Below, piece after piece: positions 22,823 to 33,059 of a stretch of DNA of 64,000 bases (position 1 is its first letter; every line of letters begins with the position of its first letter). A program made the translations under genes and the position numbers. Source of the DNA: Pratylenchus scribneri (lineage: Eukaryota > Nematoda > Chromadorea > Rhabditida > Pratylenchidae); the NCBI GenBank assembly GCA_030063045.1, contig JAQSEB010000176.1, positions 124,001 to 188,000 on the forward strand, written 5' to 3'. Under the pieces are notes generated by a model. That model was not told the origin of the DNA, made no database searches, and saw only the letters and a program-made list of their open reading frames with translations.

Positions 22823-22957
22823 GCCACTTTTTTAAACGTCCGTCATATCGTCCGTCCCTATTTTTTCAATGTTCTCTCGTCCGCACTCGTCCGTCCTTTT
22901 AATGCAAAGATGAGGACCAGACGGACGGACAAAGACGAGGACGTTCTGGCAACACTG
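22823..22957. mobile_element. Possible small hAT MITE, 135 bp
   Basis: The right end reads GGACGTTCTGGCAACACTG, whose reverse complement CAGTGTTGCCAG is hAT-like. The left side has AAACGTCCGTC, and the interior repeats CGTCCGTCC/GGACGGAC in inverted orientation. GTCCCTA occurs on both sides (22816-22822 and 22958-22964) as a 7-bp candidate target duplication. The left terminus lacks the CAGTG part, so the assignment is tentative. Confidence 0.4.
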
Positions 22958-23384
22958 GTCCCTATCCCTACTTCCCCAATGCATTCTCAAAAAAACAATG
23001 CCTCATTTCACCACTTCTTAGCATCCAAAAAGTGCCTTACCCTTAGGACGTTTACTTTTAGAATGAAAAAATCGGAATTTTTATAACCATAGATATAACT
23101 TAGCCATTTCGGAAACTTTTTTGAAAACTATCGTGCGTAAGCCCTAACTTTTTATGGCTAATATAACAAATTATATGGCCTAAAAGGATTCCGAGTTTTT
23201 CTCGACGTCCAAATTAATATTACAATATTTTTCTCATAAAGATAAATATCATTTGGAAAAATAATTTTAGTACAATTGGGGTAGAATATTTATTGTAATT
23301 TAGGCCTTCTGCTGAATCATCATCATCCTCCTTCCTTCTTCGTCCTTCCTTTTCCTCTCCTCTTCATTCTCCTGAAGGTTAGCC

Positions 23385-24090
23385 GACATTTGCGCCGGAG
23401 CATTTGCGCCGCCGACACTTGCGCCGCCGACATTTGCGACTCCGACTTTTACGCCGTCGACTTTTGCGCCGGAACATTTGCGCCGCCGACATTTGCAACT
23501 CCGACTATTGCGACGCCTACTTTTGCGCCGCTTCTAGAAATACGATTAGATTTTGCAAAGCGATGTAAAATAAATCCAAGTTATGATTATTAACTATCAA
23601 AATTAAAATTATTAACCAAATGAATGAATAAAATTGTTAAATAAATGTTATATAAAAATCCCAAGCATCAATAAACCCATTCATCCAATCCCCTTGTTGT
23701 TAAAACGATATCGTAATGCCTGCGGATGAGCCAGCCATGTTGAACCATTGCGCGCATTAGGATTCTGTTGATGAATTCCATTGATTGCTTTTTCGTTAGT
23801 TAAGGATTGCTTAATTTGTATGATGTCCATCTTTTGTAAATAGGAAAATTGTTCACCCTTTTATTAGTTAATGATATGAGTAATAATTCGGTCCGATAAT
23901 TTTTTAATAAACAATAATTCGTATTTCTGTGGGCGGCGCGAAAGTAGGCGTCGCAAAAGTCTGCGTCGCAAATGTCGACGGCGCAAAAGTTCCGGCGCAA
24001 AAGTCGTCGACGCAAAAGTCGGCGTCGCAAAAGTTCCGGCGCAAATGTCGGCGGCGCAAATGTTCCCGTCGCAAATGTCGAATCACCCTC
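23385..24090. mobile_element. MITE-like element with CGACATTTGCGCC subterminal arrays
   Basis: The left end has about nine tandem-like copies of CCGACATTTGCGCC (23385-23530). The right end has the same number of copies in inverted orientation (23930-24090), and the middle is AT-rich. The outermost units are CGACATTTGCG and CGCAAATGTCG. ORFs rich in Arg or Ala/Thr across these arrays are repeat artefacts. No target duplication is evident. Confidence 0.65.
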
Positions 24091-24307
24091 CTGAATCTCC
24101 TCCTTCTTCTCCTCCTTCTTCTCACACTTCACCCTGCTTCCTTCAATTGATTTTTTCGACCTTTTTGAAAAGGGGCTTATTTTATTTCCCCTCAAGTCAT
24201 TCAATTCAATGTTTGATTTTCCTTTGATGCATCAATTCATTTTTTAATTAAAAAGGCTTTAAAATTTCAGATTTTACATACTTCGAAATTATTTAAAGGG
24301 TAATTCT

Positions 24308-24720
24308 CTTTTTTTGTGACATCCCCGAAAAAAATTATGAAAATCGCATTTTAAGGATAATTTTGTGCGTAGATCAAGAATTGGACATTAATTTTATCAT
24401 AATTTCACCATCCTCGGGTAATATTATGCTAAATTTTACCAAGAACATGCCCAGGGGGAATGCCAATTTTTGAAATTTTTTTATGAGATGTTTAGTTCGC
24501 GTCTCGACTTCGATTGAACTATATTACATGTCATATAAAAACAAATTTCAATTATTTACCTTGGTTCCCCTTAGACATTTTCTTGGTAAAAGTTGACTTA
24601 ATGTTACCAAGATTGAGGAGATCTAATAAAATTACTGTCTGATTTTTTAGTCTACGCCCAAAATTACAACTAAGGAGCGATTTTCATAATTTTTGGCAAG
24701 GGTATCACAAAACCACAAAA
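24308..24720. mobile_element. Foldback element, family 2, ending 38 bp before the MATH-BTB start
   Basis: TTATGAAAATCGCATTTTAAGG with TTTTGTGCGTAG on the left pairs with CTACGCCCAAAATT and GCGATTTTCATAATTTTTGGC on the right. Inner arms share TTTTACCAAGAACATG and CTTGGTAAAAGTTG. It occupies the promoter position of the MATH-BTB gene that starts at 24758. Confidence 0.65.
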
Positions 24721-24757
24721 CAGAGAATTCATTTAAAATTTTATTAAATTCTTGAAA

Positions 24758-27204
24758 ATGGCTGCTTATCGTCGCAACAACTTCAATAGTCAACCGGAAA
24801 TAAACAATATTTTCAAGAGCCAGCTGGAAATAATTCACACTGAAAAGCTTGTTTGGCAGGTTTTTAAACATTCTTTTCATTAGTTGAAATGATTGAATCT
24901 TCAGATTGACGAATTTCTTAGTCAACTTCGATTAGCTAAGAATTTGGAATCAAATTTCATGTATTTATTATAGCTTTTTAAAAATTGTTAATATGTTTTT
25001 ATCATTTTAAGTACCGAACAATCATATGGTGGTCAAAATCAATGGTTTTTGAGCATTTATCCAAAAGAAGTAGACAATGACAATGACAATGACAATCGCA
25101 ATCGAATGCTTCAAATGCATATGGACGAGGATGATGATAATGAAGTAGACAATCAAATGGAAGATGATGATGAATACATATCAATAAAACTGCGACTTGG
25201 TCAATTCAACAGATATCGTTCACATGAGCTGTCAAAATCCGTAAATTCGTCAAAATGCCTTTTTTCAATAAAAGACTCGAAAGGAAGACGCATGGAAAAA
25301 GGTTAATATTTGTTTCTGAATTTAATAATTAATAAATAAATTTATTTTTAGAATCATTTGGACAATATAAAGTTTTTCGCCCTCATGAAGCTTTTTGGAT
25401 TGTTGAGGATTTCATACGGGTTGATGCCCTTTTGGATAAGAACTATGGATTTGGATTTGGACTCAAACCCGGCGATCCAATGACGATTGTATGCAAAATT
25501 GATTTCTATGGCATTAAAGTGAGTTAATATTAAATTTGATTTATGAGAGAGTTAAAATACCTAAAACAAAAAAGGGATAAATTTTTTGTCGACGATTTTC
25601 ACAAGGCAAACAATTTAGTATTTTTGTAGAGTTCATAAAAATTTGACAATTCATTTGTATATAAATTTATTTGGTTTGGCCCTAAACTTAATTAGTCAAA
25701 CCATAAAACTTTCAAGTTTTTAGTTTAAAACTCACTAATTTTAATTTAAAGCCAAAACAGATAAACTATATAAAAATCGACATGTTTCAATGAGCTCTAC
25801 AAAATTACTAAATCGCTTCTACTGTTATAAATTTGTAGAAAAATGGCAACCAAAAAATTAAATTTGATATATTCATTTTTTTCATGAAGGAAACAAAACA
25901 AAATTTGCCAATTCCGGATGTGCAAATTCAAATTCCGAAAAATCGTGTGGTGGAAGATATGGGCATTTTGTTTGAGAAAAGGGAATTCACCGATTGCATA
26001 ATTCAAGCAGGCAAAAAGGAGTTTAACGTAAGAATAAGAATATGAAAAAAAGTGGAAAAAATAATTTTGGGAATACCATTTTAGGCCCCAAAATTGAAGA
26101 TTTAAAAAAATTGGTTAACATGATTTTGTGTGTAAAAATTTTATATTTGAGTTTATTTTTAGCTTTTTTAAAATTGCTATTTTTGGTTAAATTAATTAAA
26201 AATTTTATTTTCAGGTACACAAATGCATTTTGGCCAGTCGTTCGCCTGTATTTTTGGCAATGTTTGGGCATGAAATGTTGGAGGCACAAAGCAACAAATT
26301 AATGATTGATGACATCAAAGCGGAAGTGATGGAACAATTATTGCATTTTATGTGAATTCAGAAATTATTTTCAATTCAAATTTAATTTATTTTAAGCTAT
26401 GATGGAAATGCACCAAAATTGGAAAATATGGCCGATGAATTGTTGGTGGCTGCCGACAAATATCAACTCGATCGACTCAAGGTCCTTTCATAAATGTTAA
26501 AAATCAAATTTTAATTATCGTAAAGTAGACTTAATCCATCGACTGGAGCTCTATTTTGTTTATAAGAATTTTGAGTCTAATATAATTACTTTACTTATTA
26601 TTATAAGCATTTGACCCCAAACTGGTCAAATTTGGATTAAAAATTAATATTTAACCAACCAACTTAACTCAATATCAAATCAAAAGAACAATTATTAAAT
26701 ATTTTATGATGCCTACAGCGAAGTTTATTATTATTATGAAATAATTTGGGAATTCAGCCATAAAAATTGGTGTCAAAACTTATGATTTAGGAAATAGATT
26801 TTCTTTTTATTTTAAAATTATAATAAAAAATGTTTTATTTTAGCAAGAATTATCTTTTAATATCAAAAGAAATTCTACAGCTTGAAAAATTCTATATCAA
26901 TTTATTTAGATCCTTTGTGAATATGCTTTGGCCAAATCATTGAAGATTGAAAATGCTTGTCAACTATTTTGTTTTGCCAATTTTCATTCGGCTAAACAGC
27001 TCAAAACTCAAGCAAAGGAATTCATCAAAAAGAATTTAGACAAGGCGCCAATTCATTCTAATTTATAGTAAATTTAAAACATTATTAAAGATAATGGAAT
27101 CGGATGGATGGAAAATGATGAACAATGAACAACATCAACTTGAATTGCTTGAGAGTATCAACGATAAAAAGAAAGAAGAAACGAATGATGAAGAGGAGGA
27201 ATGA
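24758..27204 (+). CDS. MATH-BTB (SPOP/BATH-like) protein, 407 aa
   Basis: Nine exons: 24758-24859, 24905-24960, 25012-25301, 25352-25518, 25890-26027, 26215-26351, 26397-26481, 26910-27044 and 27091-27204. The MATH domain spans about residues 28-205 ([36 protein letters not shown]). A BTB follows at about 230-330 ([20 protein letters not shown], then [33 protein letters not shown]), then a BACK-like tail ending [10 protein letters not shown] and an acidic C-terminus. Such proteins recruit substrates to Cullin-3 ubiquitin ligases. An acidic Asp/Asn insert ([11 protein letters not shown]) interrupts the MATH domain. The last intron begins GC, not GT: splicing there joins NLDK to IMESDGWK, as in SPOP-type proteins, while read-through stops at 27068. 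Confidence 0.9.
27045..27090 (+). other. GC-AG intron of the MATH-BTB gene
   Basis: A 46-bp intron with donor AAG|GCGCCA and acceptor TTAAAG. The flanking reading frames join in phase 0 and give a conserved family C-terminus. The decayed copy at about 20060 has GT at the same place. Confidence 0.8.
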
Positions 27205-27831
27205 GAGATGAGGAATAAAAAGAAGAAAAAGTCCTCGTATAAGAATAAAAAAAGTAAACAATTTTTATTTTCTATTTAAAATATTCAAAAATGCTGGAGG
27301 GATCCCATTTTTGCTTTTAACATTTTAGCAAGTTTTGATAAATTGGAAAATGAATTATAAATTAGTATTTAAAATGTTTTAATTATTTATTAGCTAAAAA
27401 ATGTAAATATTCGTGATAAAAACACGAGAAAAACTCAAATCATTTTGTACAAATGTAATTTTCATTTTATTCATAAACGATGTGGGCGAGCACGCAAATA
27501 ATAAAAATGGAAAAGAATTCTGTACATTTTGTATTTTGGCAATTAAAAATGATGAAAATTGAATTTTATCTGCGTGATATCCTTTTTCTGAAACTTTTGA
27601 AACTTTTTTTGAATATTGGACGATATTAATTCTTCAATGTTTTTGTTGCTTTCATTGTAATGACCAACGATGAATTAAATTAAAAATAATACAAAATATT
27701 ATTTATTTGGTGAGCCTTTTTCCTATTTCATCTTTTCTTTCTTTATAAATTTAATACATTTATAATCAAAAGAAAAATTTTCAAACTTATTTCCATGTAT
27801 AAAATAATTTAAAATATTTTAATTTAAGAGA

Positions 27832-27999
27832 ATGCTTCCCCAATCATATGATTGGATACTTTATTTTACTTTGGACATTATTACCTTCTTTTACATTCTT
27901 TTTTTACTGCCACCACTTTGGAAATTAACATCCATTCGATCGGCGTTGATTATTGTTTTTAGTCGGGCATTTGGAAATTTGCTTAAATTGCACCACTGA
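27832..27999 (+). pseudogene. Srx-like chemoreceptor pseudogene, copy H (5' stub)
   Basis: The start, TM1 and the TM2 motif SALIIVFSRAFGNLLKL are present. The sequence then switches after TTGCTTAAATTG into CACCACTGAAAATAAAACTAAATTAC, which resembles the upstream region of the next receptor, and the frame stops at 27999. This is the footprint of an unequal recombination between exon 1 of one copy and the promoter region of the next. Confidence 0.9.
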
Positions 28000-28297
28000 A
28001 AATAAAACTAAATTACAAAACAAATAAGATATAATATAAAATTTTAAATTTACTTTTTTAATTTTTCCCATTTTTTTTTTATAAATTTAATTGATCCGAT
28101 CTCACTTTTAATCAAAATAAATTTTCAAATTTGATTTATAAACTCACAATAAAATTTAACGAATTTTTATTGCTTCAAAAGATAAAAAAATAAAAAAATA
28201 TTCCAAATCATTGCCCTTTATGTAAAAGCGAAAATAATTTTTTTTCTCCAGCCATTTATCATCTATTTTAAATATAAAATATTTTTTAATTAAGAAA

Positions 28298-30162
28298 ATG
28301 CTTTATCAATATTTGCTAATCCATTTTACTTTGATCATTATCATATTCTTTCTTATTCTTTTTCTACTGCGACCACTTTGGAAATTAACATCCACTCGAA
28401 CGGCATTGATAATTGTTTTTAGTCGGGCAGTCGGAAATTTGCTTAAATTGCTTTTCGAAATATCAAAATTCATTTACATATACATATTAAAAAATGAAAT
28501 TTCCAAAACATACATCTATGTTAACAAAGCCAATGATTTTGCACTACAAGCAGTGGAAGCGAACCATATTTTGGCATTGGCCATCAATCGTGTACATGCT
28601 CTTTATTTTCCATTCCACTATCAACGGTTTGCGGCAAAGAAGAGGTATCAAATTTTAAATTTCATTTTTCACAAAAACTTTTTTTCTATAGAATATTAAT
28701 ATAATGGAATGCGATTTATAGATCATTTGAGAATTACCAAAAAATTTATTTGAATGAAATTTGTTAATCGGGGTGTATAATTTTAATGGAGGATGGACAT
28801 GGACATTTATCTTATCATGTGGTGAAAATTTCACCCGATAAATTAAGTTTTAATTTAAAGTTTATTCTAGGTTCGGAGCATTAAAAAACTAAGGCAAAAT
28901 ATATTATATTTTAAAATGTAAATTGGTTGTTACCTACTTTAACAAAATTATTTTTTGCATATTTTTAACAGCATAATTAGTTATTTATCAATAAAAATTT
29001 TAATTTTTTCTTATCTTAGGATTCTGTTGGAATTTATTGCTTAAAACTTAAATTAAATTTTATTTTTAATTAATTTTATAATGTTGATTTGATAAAATCC
29101 CGGAAAATTTCTACAAAGCTCTATTTGGTGTCGTTTGGAAAAATGCCTACCTACTATACCAATTTAAAATTAATTTTTAGAGAATGAAATTTCTATTTTT
29201 AAATACTTATTAAATTTTATAAATAGATATTTTTATTGCTTATGCCTGTTTATGTGGTTTATGTGGCTACTCTCTACAATAATTGGTTACATTGGCTACA
29301 TTAAAGAAATTCAAGCTCAGATCTACGGCATAGAATACTTTTCAAATATAGTCTCTCAAGTCAAAAATTTCGTTTTAATTTGTGCCACTTTATGTTATAT
29401 TGCTTTCGGTTGTCGATTATTCTGGATGAAAGTAAAAAGTAGTAAGTGGAATATTCCATTACAAATCAAATTATAACAAGTTACAATCATTTTTAGAAAG
29501 AGATAATATGAATTTATGACTAAATTTAGATAAAATTTTTGATTAAAAAAAAACATTTTTTGGGCCATATGACGACTTATAGCCAGCGAGGGTTTGGTAT
29601 TGGGCTTAGGGTTAAATTAGGATTATGGCTTATTAGTGTTCGGAGCATACAAATATTAAAGAAATTTGATTTGGCCAAATTATGTGGCCTAAAATAGATA
29701 ATTTTCGAAACCAAAATTTACTCTAAATTCAGTCTTTTTTTCTTAATAATACTTTAAAACATATCTTTTTTAGGAAATAATGATGGCGCATTTTCAAATG
29801 TTCAAATGGAAAAGGACTTTTTCCGAATTTTTCTTGTTTGCCTATCATGTCTGATCATTTCTTTCATTCGAAGTACTCTGTTTGATTATATCTTCGCACA
29901 AACAAAGCCAGAAACAATTTTTTATTGGACAAGTAATTTTGCTTTTTTGACGGGGTTTTACTTAGAGGAAATCAGCTTGGCCATTTTACTTCCTGATTTT
30001 CGAAGAAATATTGCCGAACAATTTCGTGCAATATTTTGCTGCAAGAAATCCAATGAAATTGATGTACAACAAGAACAACAACAATATGACAATACGGCGA
30101 TTACAACCATTAAAGTGAATAATTTTGTTGATGGAACTTGGAATTTGATGAATCCCAAATAA
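28298..30162 (+). CDS. Srx-like 7TM chemoreceptor, copy I
   Basis: Exons 28298-28644, 29227-29441 and 29774-30162 give 316 aa. Hallmarks are PLWKLTSTRTALIIVFSR, NRVHALYFPFHYQRF, YIAFGCRLFWMKVKS, FLVCLSCLIISFIRS, LEEISLAILL and PDFRRNIAEQFRAIFC. The conserved Cys-Thr/Ile before EEIS in TM7 is replaced by YLEEIS. The C-terminus runs ten residues past the usual DGT end (WNLMNPK). It is the last gene of the array and the closest sister of copy F. Intron 1 is 582 bp, the longest first intron in the family. Confidence 0.8.
29545..29705. mobile_element. G-rich hairpin in intron 2 of receptor I
   Basis: TTTTTTGGGCCATATGACG on the left pairs with TTGGCCAAATTATGTGGCC on the right. The loop has GGGTTTGGTATTGGGCTTAGG on the coding strand, nearly the same core as in copy F, so this hairpin probably pre-dates the F/I duplication. 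Confidence 0.5.
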
Positions 30163-30377
30163 AAATAATCAAAATAAATTTCATTTTTGAATAATAAATT
30201 CAAAAATATATATAATTTAAATAATTTATTCTGATTTATTATTTTAACATTTTTTAATCAAATAAACACATAAATGATTAAAATAAAAATTTTCTTCATA
30301 AATTTTCAATTGTACTCTTTTCATTCTTCATTGAATTTGCTGTATTCTATATGTAAGCCTTTTAATCTTGAAGGAAT

Positions 30378-30545
30378 TTTAAAATATAATCTACCAGCAG
30401 GCATATATGGAGTAATGATATGAACAACAACTTGAACTGCTTGATAGCATCAACGATAAACAGAAAGAAAAGAATAGCAATGATGAAAGACAATGACGAA
30501 GAAAAGGAGAAAGAAGATGATGAAGAATAATCAAAATATTCTTCT
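30378..30545 (+). pseudogene. Last-exon relic of a MATH-BTB gene
   Basis: The sequence AACAACTTGAACTGCTTGA, then AGCATCAACGATAAACAG, matches the final exon at 27125-27170 ([11 protein letters not shown]), followed by a GAAGA-rich tail. Only this exon survives. Together with 19970-20260 it shows that MATH-BTB 3' ends were duplicated with receptors. From 30550 to 31059 I see nothing coding. Confidence 0.65.
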
Positions 30546-31059
30546 ACAAGAAGAAAAAAATGTAGCAATTTTAATTTTTATTCATATATAAAATATTCAA
30601 AAATGCTGGATTGATCCCATTTTTGTTATTAATAACATTAACATTCTTACAAGTTTGGATAAATTGTGTAATGAATTCTCATTTTAACTTCAACTAGGTT
30701 TAGATTTATTTTAAGGCTATTGTACTATGAAATGTAGAATTAAAATTTTAGAAAGCATAATATTATTTTATTATTAGCTATTTTTTCATAATTTCTATCA
30801 AGGAAATGGAAGGGTGTTTGAAAATTTTTGTCTGAATATTAAACACTTTTACATAATAAAATAAATACCTATACAATTTTAATTTTATTTTGTTTGACTT
30901 TTATTCGATTTTAAAATAAAACAAAAATTTAGCGAAAGTGAATATGTAAAATTGATTTTTCCCAAGTGTTTAAAATAAATAAAATGTTTTTTCGGTGATT
31001 TTTTCATTGAATTTCTCCTCATATATTCTTCTCAAATTACAATTGCTGCTTTTCTTTCT

Positions 31060-32365
31060 TCATTGAATAAGTTCAAGAATTTGGCGCGGATCAAAGTCCC
31101 AGTCTTCATTGCCAAAATTGAGATAGATTGAATTTCCATAACCACAAAAACCAACAACCGGAAAAATTTTTACATTGAAGAAGTTTGCGGGCAATTCGAC
31201 TAATCCTTAAAAGATAAAAATATTTTTCCATTTATTTTAATTTTTTACCCAATAATTTGCGATTACAAATTGCAAAACATTTGACTGCTGCATTTTTGGG
31301 CTCATAAATCAATCCAAGGCCAATTTTTTCACCAGCTTTGAACGGATCCTTGGCTTCTTGGAAGCTTTCCCATTTTCCGCAATTATGCATGCCATCTCTG
31401 CGATATATTCCAATCAAATTTTCTTGATTTCCAATATGAGGAGCGAATTCAAGTTCAAGTGGAAATTGATAGGAGCAAAAGCCGATTGCAACAGCACTCT
31501 TCCTTAATAAAGATGACATTTTAAAAAATATTTTTTAATGTACAGAATTATTTTTACCAAGGATAATCCAAATTTGGTTTTTGCTGGATATGTCCTTCAA
31601 AGTAGAAGGCAATATATGTTTCCGTTGCATTTGGATCAAATTTGGGAACAGGCAAAATGGCACGAGCAAATTTCCAACCTTAAAAACAATATTACAATTT
31701 TATTTAATAATAATATTTATAAAATAATGAATGTGCTATGCTATTTTAATAAATTGCATTGGAAACGTTTTTAAAAAATCACCCATGAACCATTGGAGAA
31801 AATTTTACTCCAAAATGGAGATTTTTTTAAAATTGTCTTCCCTTCTCCGATTGCTAATTTTTCTGATGCGTACCTGAACCATAGCCACATCCACATGAAT
31901 CAACAAGAAGTTCATTCTTAGCAAAGCGCAATTTCGATGCACAATCAGCCAAATCCATTTTGTTCTTATTCAATTCATTTGAGTCGAATTTGAGTGGAAT
32001 TTGTTGGGCATTAGTTCCTCCTGTAATTTGGTCCTTCAATTGGCCTATTTCGTTCATCATCTTATTCATTTCATCTTTCATTTCTGTCATTTGCTCTTTC
32101 AATTTTCCATTTTCACCGCCCAATTTGCCAATTTCTTCCTTCATTTTATCATTTTCTTCGCGCAATTCCTCCATTTCTGATAATTGGGTCTAAATTATTT
32201 GGAATTTAATGCAAATTCGCTGAATTAATTTACCTCCATTTTCTGCATTTTCTCAATAATTTGGCCCATATCCATTCCAATTGATGAAAGTCCCGTGAAA
32301 CTTGATCCATCATCCAAATCCAAATTATCCTCAACAACAAAATCGCTTGCATTTGATGAATCCAT
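31060..32365 (-). CDS. Coiled-coil SPRY protein S1, 322 aa
   Basis: Exons (- strand): 32365-32234, 32189-31874, 31678-31558, 31502-31249 and 31205-31060, phases 0, 1, 2, 1. No signal peptide is seen; the N-terminus is acidic (MDSSNASDFVVEDNLDLDD). Residues about 35-105 form a heptad-rich coiled coil (MEELREENDKMKEEIGKL). After the linker KFDSNELNKNKMDLADC comes a SPRY/B30.2 core from about 150: GWKFARAILPVP, FYFEGHI, IGFCSYQFPLE, DPFKAGEKIGLGLIYEP, CFAICNRKLLG, LNFGNEDWDFDP. SPRY domains bind protein targets, and secreted SPRY proteins are known effectors in cyst nematodes. This one has no export signal, so a cytosolic or nuclear role is more likely. It is intact and belongs to the family that continues at 34.6, 36.3, 51.8, 58.5 and 63.1 kb. 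Confidence 0.85.
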
Positions 32366-32529
32366 AATTTTAATTTAGTAGCAGAATAAAACACAAAATT
32401 TAATTGTAGAACTCTGAAAATTATAAATCAAATGCTAAAAAATTATTTTTCATTTTTTTTGTAAAGGCTCGGCGTTTGATTTAATGTGATGCCGAGGCCT
32501 ACCGCCTATCCTATTGCTGCTCTACTGAT

Positions 32530-32646
32530 GTGGATTGTCCATTCTCCAATGCCACAGACCACAGTCCACTCCAAAACAAAATCAATAAATTTCTTTTTCT
32601 CTAAATCCTATATCTCTAACAAATAAATGAAATCGTCTTGATAGAA
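32530..32646 (-). promoter_or_regulatory. Conserved upstream block of SPRY gene S1
   Basis: On the - strand the block reads ACGATTTCATTTATTTGTTAG, then GGATTTAGAGAAAAAGAAAT and ACTGTGGTCT-like sequence. It is shared with S3 (37980-38069), S5 (51429-51535), S6 (58172-58275) and S7 (62802-62910), always about 200-350 bp before the ATG. A second shared site, TTTTCAG followed by TTCTAC and TTTTATTCTGCT, lies about 50 bp before each ATG and may be a trans-splice acceptor. The role is inferred from conservation only. Confidence 0.5.
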
Positions 32647-32674
32647 ATTTAACCATAATTTTTTTCAATGAAAT

Positions 32675-32682
32675 ATGCAAGG
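32675..32682. repeat. MITE target-site duplication, left
   Basis: ATGCAAGG precedes the element start CAGGGTTGCC and is repeated exactly at 33053-33060. Confidence 0.9.
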
Positions 32683-33052
32683 CAGGGTTGCCAGATGGAT
32701 TTTTACTTTGGGGGGCATTTTGGAAAAAAAAGGGGGCATTTGGGGGGCATTTTCAGTAAAAAAGGGGGCATTTTGGGGGGCATTTTTAAAAAGTGCCAAA
32801 AATGCAAAAATTTTTCCAATAATGGCCGCGCAGCGAAAAATTAGACCAAAAATTTGCCGCGCAGCGAAAAATTAGACCAAAAATTTGCCGCGCAGCGAAA
32901 AATTAGACCAAAAAATAATAAAATAGGGAAAAAATGACAAAATTTTAAAAAGGGGGCATTTGGGGGGCAACTCGGCTCGGGGGGCACAAAAGGGGGCAAA
33001 ATCTCAAAAAGGGGGCAAATGCCCCCCGTGGGGGGACATTCTGGCAACCCTG
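32683..33052. mobile_element. Non-autonomous hAT MITE, 370 bp, with perfect 8-bp target duplication
   Basis: The termini CAGGGTTGCCAGA and TCTGGCAACCCTG are perfect inverted repeats of hAT type. The subterminal parts are made of GGGGGCATTTTGG-like units. The interior holds three tandem copies of a 31-bp unit starting GCCGCGCAGCGAAAAATTAG (about 32825-32913). No transposase is encoded. The termini resemble those of the hAT at 10416-13433 (CAGGGGTGCCA), so a related transposase may have moved it. Confidence 0.9.
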
Positions 33053-33059
33053 ATGCAAG

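Noticed and set aside
23390..24204. Arg-rich and Ala/Thr-rich ORFs near 23.4-24.2 kb
   Set aside because: They are translations of the CGACATTTGCGCC repeat arrays, present in both orientations.
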